The notes beneath the pieces were generated by a model. That model did not search any database. It saw only the letters and a program-made list of their open reading frames with translations, and had not been told where the DNA came from. Of a stretch of 64,000 bases of DNA, positions 48,101 to 56,108 are shown piece by piece. The DNA is from Magnolia sinica (Eukaryota; Streptophyta; Magnoliopsida; Magnoliales; Magnoliaceae): the NCBI RefSeq assembly GCF_029962835.1, contig NC_080587.1:58619528-58683527 (forward strand). Reading direction: 5' to 3'. The translations under genes and the position numbers were made by a program. The stretch's first letter is position 1. Every line of letters begins with the position of its first letter.

Positions 48101-49316
48101 TTTTTATGTAACCGTTCGCTCATCATCATTTTCATGTATACTAATGTTATCCATTTGCAACATGACTGGGAAATTCAATCTCTCACTAGTGCACAAATGT
48201 TCTTGTGTCGTGTATGTTGGGATGAGCACATAAATCAGACTTACCCACCTGGAGGGTAACCCCCAGATGTTTGGTGCTGATATATAAGAATGTAATCTGC
48301 ACTGTGTATCTTCTGAGGGAGCGATATACGAGAGTTCGACTAAACAAAGGTGTTTTTTATTTTGGCCAGAAGTCAGTAGAGGTGGAGCCCACCTTTCATC
48401 ATTCAAACTGTTCATTGGTTCCCTAATGGTGGATGGGGGATTACCAAAACCTCCCCTGTTGTTGAATCCTAGTGTTCCGTATGCAGTGGGAGAAGTCTTA
48501 ACAATAGAAAGACTGGGCTTGTTTGATGGATAAGATTAGTTCATCGCCCACCAGATGGATGATCTGAATCTCTGAAAGGTGCACCTAACCTGTCCAGAAT
48601 GCTGGCCCAAAGAAATACAGGGGTTGTGGAGGCCAAACTCTATATATCACATCCTGTTGAAGGACCTTTTCCTTTCTACCAACAAAGTTAGATATCTTTT
48701 CATCTACATGACCGATGGAGGCTGTGGCCTTTTTTCTTCTGCCTTCTGAATGTTTTTGTTTGGTCTACTTTTTCCCTTTTCAAGGGCGAAATGCTTGTGA
48801 TAGTGGGCCATAGAGTACTAAGAGCGGTTGTAGGTGATCGATTCTGTCAGAGTTATTCAAGTCAATGGTTGATGCAGATGATTAATTGTTGTTCTTATGT
48901 GCCAGGCATATGCAGAAGAAGAAGAGAGGAGACAAGCACAGGAGAAGAAATGGAACGAATCTCAAGCTCTTTCTAGGTGGTATCAGCTTATTTCAAACAT
49001 GGTAACACGGCGAAGGTTGAAAAACTCTTACGAGGTCGGTTCGACTTCACAGGCCCACCACAACCTTCTCCACCAGAAGGACGATCAATGTATGGCCCAG
49101 ATCTGTGATCATCGTGGGAGTGACCTTTCAGGTGAATTCCACCAGGAATACGTACAGGACCATGGAGGGTCTGCGTTGGATTATCGGCCAGCAGCAGCAT
49201 TTGCTAGTGACCATGAACATGTATTTCCGGTAGAAAACCAGAGTTTTGACGAAGAGAGCAGTGTACGGACCAAGTGGTGCCCATGTGGATTTTCAATCCA
49301 AGTGGAGGAGATGTAG
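31438..49316 (+). CDS. RAD4: DNA damage recognition protein RAD4/XPC, 13 exons
   Basis: This is the plant homologue of XPC/Rad4, which recognises helix-distorting lesions (with RAD23 and centrin) and starts global-genome nucleotide-excision repair in the nucleus. Exons: 31438-31480, 35064-35191, 35370-35666, 35780-35872, 38143-38235, 38355-38456, 39675-39724, 41584-42360, 44514-44916, 45516-45710, 45870-46016, 47715-47924, 48906-49316. All introns are GT-AG, every phase agrees, and the sum is 2949 nt (982 residues plus stop). Landmarks: MRTRNQSKR start; ELAELVHKVHLLCLVGRGRL (about 157-176); LETREGTAEEVAALSVALFR (about 243-262) and FVSILDVASLKP in the transglutaminase-like fold; KWYTIASQRVNSQWWGQVL (about 532-550); BHD1 with AYKNHQLYAIERWLTR (663-678); and a BHD2/BHD3 region with ELYGKWQ (about 754-760) and AMVGFEFRNGRSLPIFEG (about 816-833). 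The acidic/basic N-terminus and the C-terminal tail are variable. Length is slightly above other plant RAD4 proteins. No disabling change was seen. Transposon-filled introns stretch the gene to 17.9 kb. Confidence 0.93.
32640..33535 (-). pseudogene. Dead Copia gag/pol fragment in RAD4 intron 1
   Basis: The minus strand reads in order: a gag (UBN2-type) stretch GAKSVRDYYMTLNGIWLEL; EERQIFHLLDGLNPEYETIH, matching the 'FL.GLNPEY' signature; a CCHC zinc knuckle CNNCGRTQHRKEKC (about 32965-33005); then WIIESDTSDYMT (about 32650-32692), the relic of the Copia protease motif normally WIIDSGA.DHMT. Several stops and frameshifts break the frame, and the catalytic DSG has become ESD. It is inserted antisense to RAD4. 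Its LTRs were not identified. Confidence 0.82.
33860..34136. repeat. Partial copy of the 'TTCGAAGTATC' TIR family
   Basis: Bases here align with the right half of the element at 39935-40803. Both share 'gcccctataaattg'-type text, 'atctcctgaagtttca' and 'gaaaaattccacc', then end in 'accgatactctaaacattg' and 'actgatacttcgaacactgg' respectively. This copy lacks the left half. Confidence 0.65.
34155..34672. mobile_element. TIR element with 'TATGAGGT' ends in RAD4 intron 1
   Basis: The left arm TATGAGGTGGACCTCATGGG continues for more than 40 bp ('agcttcccataaggtcgagc'). The right arm, complemented, reads TATGAGGTCAACCTCATGGG then 'aacttctcatgaggtcaagc'. The interior is non-coding with 'tggggcccacatgag'. 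No target-site duplication was recognised. Confidence 0.7.
35873..38142 (+). other. RAD4 intron 4 (2.27 kb)
   Basis: The donor CATTCAG|GTGCC and acceptor TGTGGCAG|GCTTCC are in phase 0. The intron carries (CT)n at 36005-36034 and a repeat-like stretch at about 36350-37200 with 'ggggcccgccgggcc' and a pyrimidine-rich part, possibly an old LTR that I could not delimit. A C-run lies at about 37485-37495. Confidence 0.6.
38515..38690 (-). mobile_element. LINE (L1-type) 3' tail in RAD4 intron 6
   Basis: Read on the minus strand, about 150 bp of sequence ends in TTTAATAAAATTGTG, 'ttatatttc' and a poly(A) run (poly-T at 38518-38534 on the plus strand). This is the usual 3' end of a plant L1 insertion. 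A weak duplication may exist ('aaacttgattattgcc' and 'aaactttgcc'). No coding part remains. Confidence 0.5.
38705..38878. repeat. 87-bp tandem duplication in RAD4 intron 6
   Basis: Bases 38705-38791 and 38792-38878 appear identical, starting 'catcatataatctgcatttc' and ending 'gacaatgggtcag'. Confidence 0.9.
39055..39250. repeat. Direct repeat of about 80 bp, spaced 110 bp, in RAD4 intron 6
   Basis: The text 'ggaacccatatctgaatcaa' starts at 39055 and 39165, and both copies run to 'agatggcttgaaag' with a few differences. Confidence 0.85.
39935..40803. mobile_element. TIR element 'TTCGAAGTATC' in RAD4 intron 7
   Basis: The left end 'ttgttcgaagtatccccgat' is the inverted counterpart of the right end 'gatacttcgaacactgg'. 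The body is full of short palindromic words such as 'caatatcgccaatat' and 'gatatcgatattg', so it is strongly self-complementary. It contains a (TA)n run at about 40575-40604. A half-copy lies in intron 1. It is non-coding. Confidence 0.65.
42361..44513 (+). other. RAD4 intron 8 (2.15 kb)
   Basis: The phase-2 donor CGCAG|GTTTAG and acceptor TGTTCAG|GTATTG rebuild an Arg codon. The intron holds 'ggctgatac'/'gtatcagcc' type inverted words at about 42650-42790, (CT)n at 42824-42862, (TTC)n at about 43010-43035, an ATT run at about 43708-43732, and the foldback repeat at 43811-44090. Confidence 0.7.
43811..44090. repeat. Foldback repeat of the 'GTAACGGCC' family, copy 2 (RAD4 intron 8)
   Basis: The segment starts 'attcaaaatcggttacgtaa' and ends 'ccgttaccgttttggaac', with arms that are inverted versions of each other through the GTAACGG/CCGTTAC words. 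It is a relative of the 1668-2094 repeat. Confidence 0.7.
45136..45193. repeat. (TA)n microsatellite in RAD4 intron 9
   Basis: This is an uninterrupted TA run of nearly 60 bp. Comparable runs are at 5556-5614 and 40575-40604. Confidence 0.9.
46017..47714 (+). other. RAD4 intron 11 (1.70 kb)
   Basis: The donor CCAAAG|GTGAAA and acceptor TTCCCAG|AACGAG are in phase 0. The stretch 46560-47000 has GACTCG/GAGTCA-rich words similar to other repeat debris here. The foldback copy 47321-47582 is listed separately. Confidence 0.6.
47321..47582. repeat. Foldback repeat of the 'GTAACGGCC' family, copy 3 (RAD4 intron 11)
   Basis: It runs from 'ttcaaaaacagttacgtaac' to 'ccactgttaccgttattgaa', so the very ends (TTCAA...TTGAA) are inverted. 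Internal words such as 'gggccgtaatgg' match the other copies. Confidence 0.7.
47925..48905 (+). other. RAD4 intron 12 (0.98 kb)
   Basis: The donor ATGGAG|GTAAAA and acceptor TGTGCCAG|GCATAT are in phase 0. I see no mobile element with clear ends inside it. Confidence 0.6.
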
Positions 49317-49719
49317 CATTTTGGTTCTTTTGCTTTGGCTTTCTGAAGGGAAGAGAGAGATTTTGGTTTTCTCGTAATCTTGTCTTGAATTAATGATGTT
49401 GGGTTGTGTAATATAAGTAAGCAAAGGTTTGAAAATATTTAAATTCGGCCATTGAATGGACGGTCTACTGCCACTTTCGATCACTGTCTGATCACGGATC
49501 GGATGATGATGAGATTTTGGGCCGGAGAATGTGAAACCATATCAGGTTTTTTTAGTTGGTGAGTGAAACAACAGATAGTAAGAGCAACGTTTCTGGGTAA
49601 GAGCAGCGTGATGTGGCATCTGAATTGGATTGTTTTATGATACCTTGTGGCGGCTCTAGATTTGTGATGATCTATAATTGTCACATTGGCGGTGACACTT
49701 GCATTGGGATCAACTCATC

Positions 49720-50340
49720 AGGTCTCGAGTTGAATTGTAACTCGCTTGAGTCAGGGGTGAATTGGCTTGACTCGGCTGTGTCCAGCTTTACTCGTCTCAC
49801 TTGTATCCATTGTTAAAAGGCTTGGATTGATTCATATGGTCTTGAGTTGAGTCGTGACATGATCGAGTCAGAGGTGAATTAGCCTGACTTGGCTGAGTCT
49901 GGCATGACCTGCCCCATACTCATCCAGTCTTGAGTTGAATGGTGACTCGCCCACGTCTTGGTTGAGTCATGGTCCACTTGTATCGATGGTTAAAAGATAT
50001 AGACTGACTGACCCGAGTCAGTCGTGAATCCGACCTGACTTGGCTGAGGCGGTTGGCTCATCTCACTTGTATCCATGGCTAAAAGACTTGGACCAATTCA
50101 TCCAGTCTTGAGATGAGTTGTGACTGCCCGAGTCAGGGGTGAATAGCCTGGCTTGGCTGAATCAGGTTGACTCCTCCAGGTGACTCAGCATGAACTGCAT
50201 CGTCTGACCAAGTCAGAGTCTACTCAGATGAATCGTTCAGGTGACTGAACTGCGACAAGTCTAACCGAGTTAGAGTCGACTCAGATGAATCGTCCAGGTG
50301 ACTCGTTGATCCGACCGAGCCTGACTTGACTCAGACGGCA
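49720..50340. repeat. Degenerate minisatellite with GAGTCA-rich units
   Basis: About four to five diverged units of roughly 100-130 bp share 'cttgagttgagt', 'gagtcaggggtgaat', 'tgacttggctgag' and 'cacttgtatccatggttaaa'. Toward the right end a shorter unit repeats ('gactcagatgaatcgtcc'). Confidence 0.7.
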
Positions 50341-50844
50341 TTTGACTCAAAACAATGCTCCTATCTCAACCAAATCGTGTGGAGTTATGAAATGCTTTCG
50401 CTTCATAGGATATACGAATTATAGTATTGGCCCCCACTTCAGGGCACACTGGATGGACGGCCTGGATTGTTGTCCACATCTCAATGTGGCTGGCCATTTG
50501 GAGGTCGGTTGGTCGCAGATATTCAAAATCAGCTAGGACCCTTCAATACCATTACCCACAAGTTGCAACATTCAGTTGATGCTAACCATTGAAATTTCTG
50601 GCCACGATGGCGGATTAGGAATTAAAGCTTCAATTGGACGGTCAGGATTGTCCGAAGTAGGAAATTTGTGCCACAGCCAATCCAAAGTCAAGCCTGTACA
50701 CAGGAACTCATAGATTGACTTATGGTGGTTGAGTTATTAGATACACAGGCAGTTCCATGGTTGATACACTGGAACTCATTAACTGTAACAACTCAAACTA
50801 AACCGTCATTCTTTAGTGGGATGCACCGTTGTAGATAGATGGAC

Positions 50845-51372
50845 GGAAGCGGATTGCGTACGCCCCTGCCTCCACCTTAATCCGTCCAGGCAGGGTTCTA
50901 CGGGGCCCACCGTGATGTACGGGTTTTATCCACGCCGTTCATCCATTTTTAAAGATCATTTTAGGATGCGAACCCAAAAATGAAGTAGGTCCAAGGCTCA
51001 AGTGGACCACACAGTGGGGATTGAACGCTCACCATTAAATACTTCTTGGGAACCTCAGAAGTTTTGGATCAAGCTGATATTTGTGTTGTCCCTTCATCCA
51101 GGTCTATATGACCTTATGAATAGGTTGGATGGCAAATAAACATCACGGTGTCCCTTAGGAAGGTTTCAACGGTGGCTGTCATTACCACCGCTACTTCCTG
51201 TGTTGTGGTGCACTTGAGCTTTGGATCTACCTCGTTTTTGATCTCAGACCCTAAAATGATCAGTAAAAATGTATGGACGGTGTGGATAAAACCCGTACAT
51301 CACAGTGGGCCCTACATAACCTCTGCCTAGACGGATTACTGTCCAGGCGGGGGCAGGACGCGATCAGCTTCC
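50845..51372. mobile_element. Mutator-like MITE, same family as 24418-24963
   Basis: The left end reads GGAAGCGGATTGCGTACGCC and the complement of the right end reads GGAAGCTGATCGCGTCCTGC. The arms stay inverted through 'taatccgtccaggcaggg' and 'gcccaccgtgatgtacggg'. No target-site duplication is seen (TAGATGGAC against ATATATAAC). It ends about 345 bp upstream of the STN1 start codon. Confidence 0.75.
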
Positions 51373-51717
51373 ATATATAACCATCCAAAAGTCATCTTGA
51401 ACGGTTCTAATCCTCTGATTAATGATCAGCTGTTTGTTACTATTTTTTTTCCTTTCATTCTGACCGTCCATTAAATGTCCACCAATGAGCCAGTTAAAAA
51501 AGCAAAATCAGAGTCTTTTTCGTTTATGATCCATCTATCTAAATGGGGACCCACGACTTAGACGGTACAGATTAAGCAACCGGTGGGACACACATGCAAT
51601 TTCCAAGTTTGAGAGGCCCCAACCGTGGGCCCCACTAGCCAAAAACAAAAAAGCCCATGATCATATAAATTCAAAATCTGGGACCTATCTTTCCCTCCCC
51701 TTCAGCTTGTTCTCAGA
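51373..51717 (+). promoter_or_regulatory. STN1 upstream region with TATA-like box
   Basis: TATAAA lies at 51664-51669, about 50 bp before the start codon. TGGGCC/GGCCCA-type words (51605-51640) and AAGCCCAT (51651-51658) resemble the site II elements frequent in promoters of plant proliferation genes. The assignment rests on motifs only. Confidence 0.35.
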
Positions 51718-52182
51718 ATGGATACCCTCTCCACCAACACCACCTCCCACGTCAAAATCCTGGCCTTCCAATTCATCTCTCTCACCAAGCAACCCTCATC
51801 TCCACCTCTCATCTCCCGCGCCGAGTTCGTCGGCATCGTCGTAGCCGTCAATCGCAGACCCCACTTCCTCAATTTCCTCATCGATGACGGCACCGGCTGC
51901 ATTCCCTGCATCCTTTGGCTCAACCACCTCGAGTCCCCTTACTTCTCCCGCCACTCCCCCTCCGACGTCCGTCTCCTCGCCGACGCTGCTGCCCGTCACG
52001 CCTCAGCCGTCCGATTGGGAGCCCTCGCCAGGGTCCGTGGTCGGATCACCGCTTACAGAGGTACGGCTCAGATTACTGTTAGGGATGTGATTGCGGAGCG
52101 AGATCCGAATGCGGAGATCTTGCATTGGTTGGATTGCATTAGGTTAGCTAAAGAGTTTTATGACGATAGATTTGGATTTTAG
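51718..52182 (+). CDS. STN1: CST telomere-capping complex subunit STN1
   Basis: This is a 154-residue single-exon protein, close to the roughly 160 residues of Arabidopsis STN1. STN1 works with CTC1 and TEN1 at chromosome ends, binding the single-stranded G overhang and promoting C-strand fill-in. One OB fold spans about residues 30-137. RAEFVGIVVAVNRRP (34-48) forms the first strands, FLIDDGTGCIPCILWLN (53-69) is the family signature, and VRGRITAYRGTAQITVRDV (about 105-123) completes the barrel. The tail EILHWLDCIRLAKEFYDDRF matches the C-terminal helix of plant STN1. Plant STN1 lacks the winged-helix half of the yeast and animal proteins, as here. The first third of the gene is C-rich and the last third AT-rich. 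The start is the first ATG in frame, and the frame is intact. Confidence 0.94.
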   Translation: MDTLSTNTTSHVKILAFQFISLTKQPSSPPLISRAEFVGIVVAVNRRPHFLNFLIDDGTGCIPCILWLNHLESPYFSRHSPSDVRLLADAAARHASAVRLGALARVRGRITAYRGTAQITVRDVIAERDPNAEILHWLDCIRLAKEFYDDRFGF

Positions 52183-52285
52183 TATCTTTCCGTTTCGTTT
52201 GTGATTTGGAATTTTTAAGATGTAGAAGTTTTCAGTAAACAGAATGAGGAATTTAAGAAATTTCCATTTTGTAGTCGTTTGAAAT

Positions 52286-53245
52286 TTTAGAGCGTGTTTG
52301 GATGCACTAGTGAATTGGATTGTGAAATTGTAATGCTTGGTTTAGTCAAAGAGGTAATGATAGAAGAATGATTCTCAGTGTACAGAATACAGAATGAGGA
52401 ATTAGCCCTAAACTTTCAGAATTTTGCTGTTCTGCAGTTCTTCAAAAGGTTTTTGATTGGATGGACAAGTGAAAATAATTGCAAAAGCTTGGTTTAATCC
52501 AGCCGAATGGCAAAAAAATAAAAGAAGATGAAGAAAGAAATTGATAATTCCAAATGTACAGAATGAGGAATTAGCCCTAAACCATAAGAATGTGCTGTTT
52601 GAAATTTTAGGCCGTGTTTGGATGTGCAAGTGAATTGAATTGTGAATGCTTAGTTTAGTTAGAGAGGAAATGGTAGAAGCATGTTTCCCAGCGTACAGTA
52701 TGCAGATTGAGGAATTAGCCCTAAACTTTCAGAAATTTGCCGTTCTGTAGTAGTTCAAAAGTTTGGCTCTGTTTGGATGGACAAGTGAATAGAATTGCAA
52801 ATGCTCGGTTTAATCAAGCTGAATGGCAAGGAAAATGAAAAAAAGAAGAAAAGAAAATGATAATTCCCAATGAGGAATTAGTCTTATACCATAGGAAAGC
52901 TGTTTGAAAATTTTAGCTGTGTTTGGATGTGCAAGTGAATTGAATTGTGAATGCTTGGTTTAGACAAAAGAGGAAATGATAGAAGACTGGTTCTCAGGGT
53001 ACAGTATACAGGATGAGGAATTAACCCTAAGCTTTCAGAATTTTGCCATTCTGCAGTTGTTTGAAAGTTTAGGCTCTGTTTGGATGGACAAGTGAATAGA
53101 ATTGCAAAAGCTTGGTTTAATCAAGCTGAATGGAAAGGACAAAGAAAGAATAAAAAGATATTACCGATGTATAGAATGAGGATTGAGCCCTAAACCATAG
53201 GAATGTGCTGTTTTGTAGCTGTTCGAAATTTTAGGCTGCATTTGT
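52286..53245. repeat. Tandem repeat of about 310 bp, three-plus copies
   Basis: Units begin near 52286, 52612, 52914 and 53233 with 'gtgtttggatg'. Each contains two related halves: 'gaattgaattgtgaatgctt' and 'aagtgaatagaattgcaaa'. Each also carries 'gaggaattagccctaaac'. The fourth copy is cut by a Copia LTR fragment, and related pieces continue to about 53750. The array starts about 100 bp after the STN1 stop codon. Confidence 0.8.
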
Positions 53246-53500
53246 GTAAGTGCTATGATTTTATGCTCCTTTGGTTGTCAAATTTTGTGGTGCCAAAACC
53301 TCAATCTATGTCTTGTGTAGCTCATTGGTATATATGTTCAAGACATTGCATCACTTCTCTAAACACTTTGCTTCAAGTCAAGAACGAAAAACTACTTCAA
53401 ATCATTTCAAGTAATGAAAGTACAAGTTACAACGGAAGAAGTGATCTTGTTCAAGACCCAAGTCGTGTAATTCAAGCTACAAAAAGGATGCCTCTCAAGA
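53246..53500 (+). mobile_element. Copia LTR fragment, same family as 18462-20496
   Basis: TGTAAGTGCTATGATTTTAT and 'ttgtggtgccaaaacctc' match the first ~100 bp of the LTR at 18462 ('tgtaagtgctatagttta', 'tttgtggtgccaaaatcac'). Similarity continues loosely with 'caagtcaagaacg' type sequence. It is inserted in the fourth unit of the 310-bp repeat, and the rest of the LTR is missing. Confidence 0.65.
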
Positions 53501-54599
53501 TACAAGTAACCCAGAAATTGCAGTTTCATTTCTTTCATGTTATGTGTTTGGATGTGCAATACAATTGAATTGTTAATGCTTGGTAAAATCAACCAGAGAT
53601 TGGGGGAAAAAAAGAAGAGAGGATGGCTCTCAAAATACAAAATAGCCCAGAAATTGCAGTTTCATTTCTTTCATGTTAAACTTGGAACTAACCCAATTGC
53701 AATTTGGAGTGCAACACATATGAATATAATGGTGTGAAATCAAAACTTGGTTATTTCCAGTTCATTAGACTATTAATTGCAATTTGATTTAGTGGTGGAT
53801 CCAAATGCATCCTAACATGAAATCATTCTCTAATGATTTCTGCTGTTCTTGATTGGCTTAAAGTAGGCCAGAAGTGGGGGCTTGTTCCTTGCTGTGACAT
53901 TGTTGATTGCCATTTCCCCATTTGATTGAACTGAATGTTCGCAATCCAATTCATTCATGCATCCAAGCACATCCTTTTTGTATCTGATATCCGCGATAAT
54001 GTCTTCTTGTGATTTCAAATTTTTACGAGAAGTGAATAGATCAATTACAACTAGATTGTGATTCATGATGACATATGCATGATCTTTGCTCTTCCGTTCA
54101 ACGTGTCATTGATTAGACCATTTTTTGGTACTTAAACAATCGTTCTCGTCGTGTAGAATCGCTTATTGATGAGACTTATGGCGTGTATGGGCTCCAACTA
54201 TGATGGACCATTTTATGATGCCACAAGGTGCCGAGCAATAGAAATGAGTTCAAACAATGTTGGGTCATTGATATTTCACTATTTTGCTGACATAATTGTA
54301 CAAATGAGCTGATTTCTATTTTCCATTCAATGAATTTCTGAATTGTATTTCAATTCAGGGCTCCAATAAAATAAAAAAAGCACCATATGTTCACAACTCG
54401 TTGTTTTTAATCAACCTATGTAATAGACTATTACATAGCACCTATGGGAGTTATGTTCTCTCATTGATGGTCCCCAGCCCAGATAAAAGAGGGTGGTTAT
54501 GTCAGTTTGGCATCTGACGTGAAACTTATGCCATAACATTCATCATGAATCCTGACAATATGACATCCCAGACTCGTGCTAGGGCATCTGTTATGGCCC
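53501..54599. other. Repeat remnants and unassigned intergenic DNA
   Basis: Two copies of 'cagaaattgcagtttcattt' (about 53510 and 53648) belong to the neighbouring repeat. The rest shows no gene. Confidence 0.5.
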
Positions 54600-54690
54600 T
54601 TGATAGAGTGGAATGGTGGAACAGGATTCGTGTAGCTAATGCTAGTTAGTTGGAATAAGGCTTAGACGACGACGACGACGACGATGGTGG
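54600..54690 (+). mobile_element. RTE-type LINE 3' tail
   Basis: The sequence 'ttgatagagtggaatggtgg', then 'gttagttggaataaggctta' and (GAC)n, is the usual 3' end of plant RTE elements, where the last ORF2 codons run into 'GTTGGGATAAGGC' and a trinucleotide tail. It is truncated at the 5' side. Confidence 0.6.
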
Positions 54691-55470
54691 TCGAGTTTGG
54701 ACTCTGGATTAAAACCATGTTGCTTGCATGTTGGTGTTAAAGAAACATAACAGCAATTTGAGGTCTACTTGTTGTTTTGAACATTACGGAACATTGCTAG
54801 TTTATGCAATTTCCTTTTGATTGGACTTGAATGTCTGCTATTCGATTCACCTCTGTATCCAAACACAGCCTAGGATACATACCATCTGTTAATTAAGGAA
54901 GAAATCATCTCTCTTCCTCTACTATACCTAGGCCTGTAATCTACAAAGGTGTGCAAGGGGACCTGACTTCCATTAATCATCTGTAATCCCAACACATTAT
55001 AAATCTCAAGAAAATTTCAAAAATGCTAGATGCACATGGAAATAATCGATTGAAAGAAAGAAATGGTTCATGTTCCATGATGCGGAATGGGTAAACAGAT
55101 CTATAGTTTTGCATCCTCTTGAAGCATCTGAGGGTGATGGTCAAGCTAGTATACTTTTTCAAGTTTTGGTTGTAGTTTAGGATATCAAAATGTAGTCTAA
55201 CCATAACCTGTCGAAAATTTTACTTTCAAATCTATCGACCCCCCCCTCCCCCTCTCTCTGTTTTTGCCCCCTTTGTTAGATTCCATGGAAATTAAGAAAA
55301 ATGCAAAAGCACAGTATCTTGGGACTCCGAATTACCATCACTTCTCTATGTTGGGGCTGCATTTCGATTGTGGTGATACTGGAGATGGGTGAGCAACCAT
55401 CTATAGCTAGCAATGGTAGCAAACCTGATTTTTGATAAATTAGCTAGTTTATTTGAGCGTAGCATTTAGA

Positions 55471-55550
55471 CACCATCATCTAAGCCTAATCCCAACTAAT
55501 TGAGGTTGGTTATGCGAATCCTGTTATGCTATTCCACTCTAACAGTCTGG
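55471..55550 (-). mobile_element. RTE-type LINE 3' tail, reversed
   Basis: Read on the minus strand, 'gttagagtggaatagcataa' and 'aattagttgggattaggctt' lead into a short GAT tail. This is the same 3' sequence as at 54600-54690. Confidence 0.6.
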
Positions 55551-55751
55551 AATGTCATATTGTTAAGTTTCGTTATGAAAATTATGGTAAAAGTTTCATG
55601 CTAGCTGCCAACCTGTAGCATTTGGACGTGGTTCTAAAACACACTCATGCTATGACAACTACGTGTTAACAAGTACGCAAAATGGCATTTTGACTTAGAA
55701 CAGTGACTGGCATTCCAGTTAATAACAGTAATATCTACTGTGTAACCGAGG

Positions 55752-56018
55752 TATTCAATAATGGTAATGGTGGTTGTAACAGCCAGCCTTATGGCCATTA
55801 TGATAGGAGCCGTAACAGCCGCTACGGTCCCCATAATGGCCATTACAGTCTTATAACAGTGAAAGCTTTTCTCAAGGGCAGAAAATGTATTGGCCATGTA
55901 TTTTGGACCGTTATGGGCCTTTTTATTTTATTTTATTTTATTTAAAAAGGGCGCTGTATCCCTGTGCTGCAAAACGGTTCCCACCATTTCTGTTACGTGA
56001 TCGTAACGATCATTTAAC
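55752..56018. repeat. Foldback repeat of the 'GTAACGGCC' family, copy 4
   Basis: It begins 'attcaataatggtaatggtg' and contains 'ggccattatgataggagcc' and 'gtaacagccgctac'. An ATTTT run lies at 55922-55943, and it ends 'gatcgtaacgatc'. The words match the other three copies. Confidence 0.65.
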
Positions 56019-56108
56019 CTTTTTTAATACCAAGTGTGTAACCAGAAAAAAAAAGAGGACAAACTGATTTGGAAGAGGTATTCTAGTTTACATCCAGACG
56101 TATTGTAA

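Noticed and set aside
50845-51372. Target-site duplication for this MITE
   Set aside because: The flanks TAGATGGAC and ATATATAAC do not match well enough, so only TIR evidence is claimed.
54670-54690. (GAC)n run as a CRISPR-like or coding repeat
   Set aside because: It is the trinucleotide tail of an RTE LINE and is far too short for any array.
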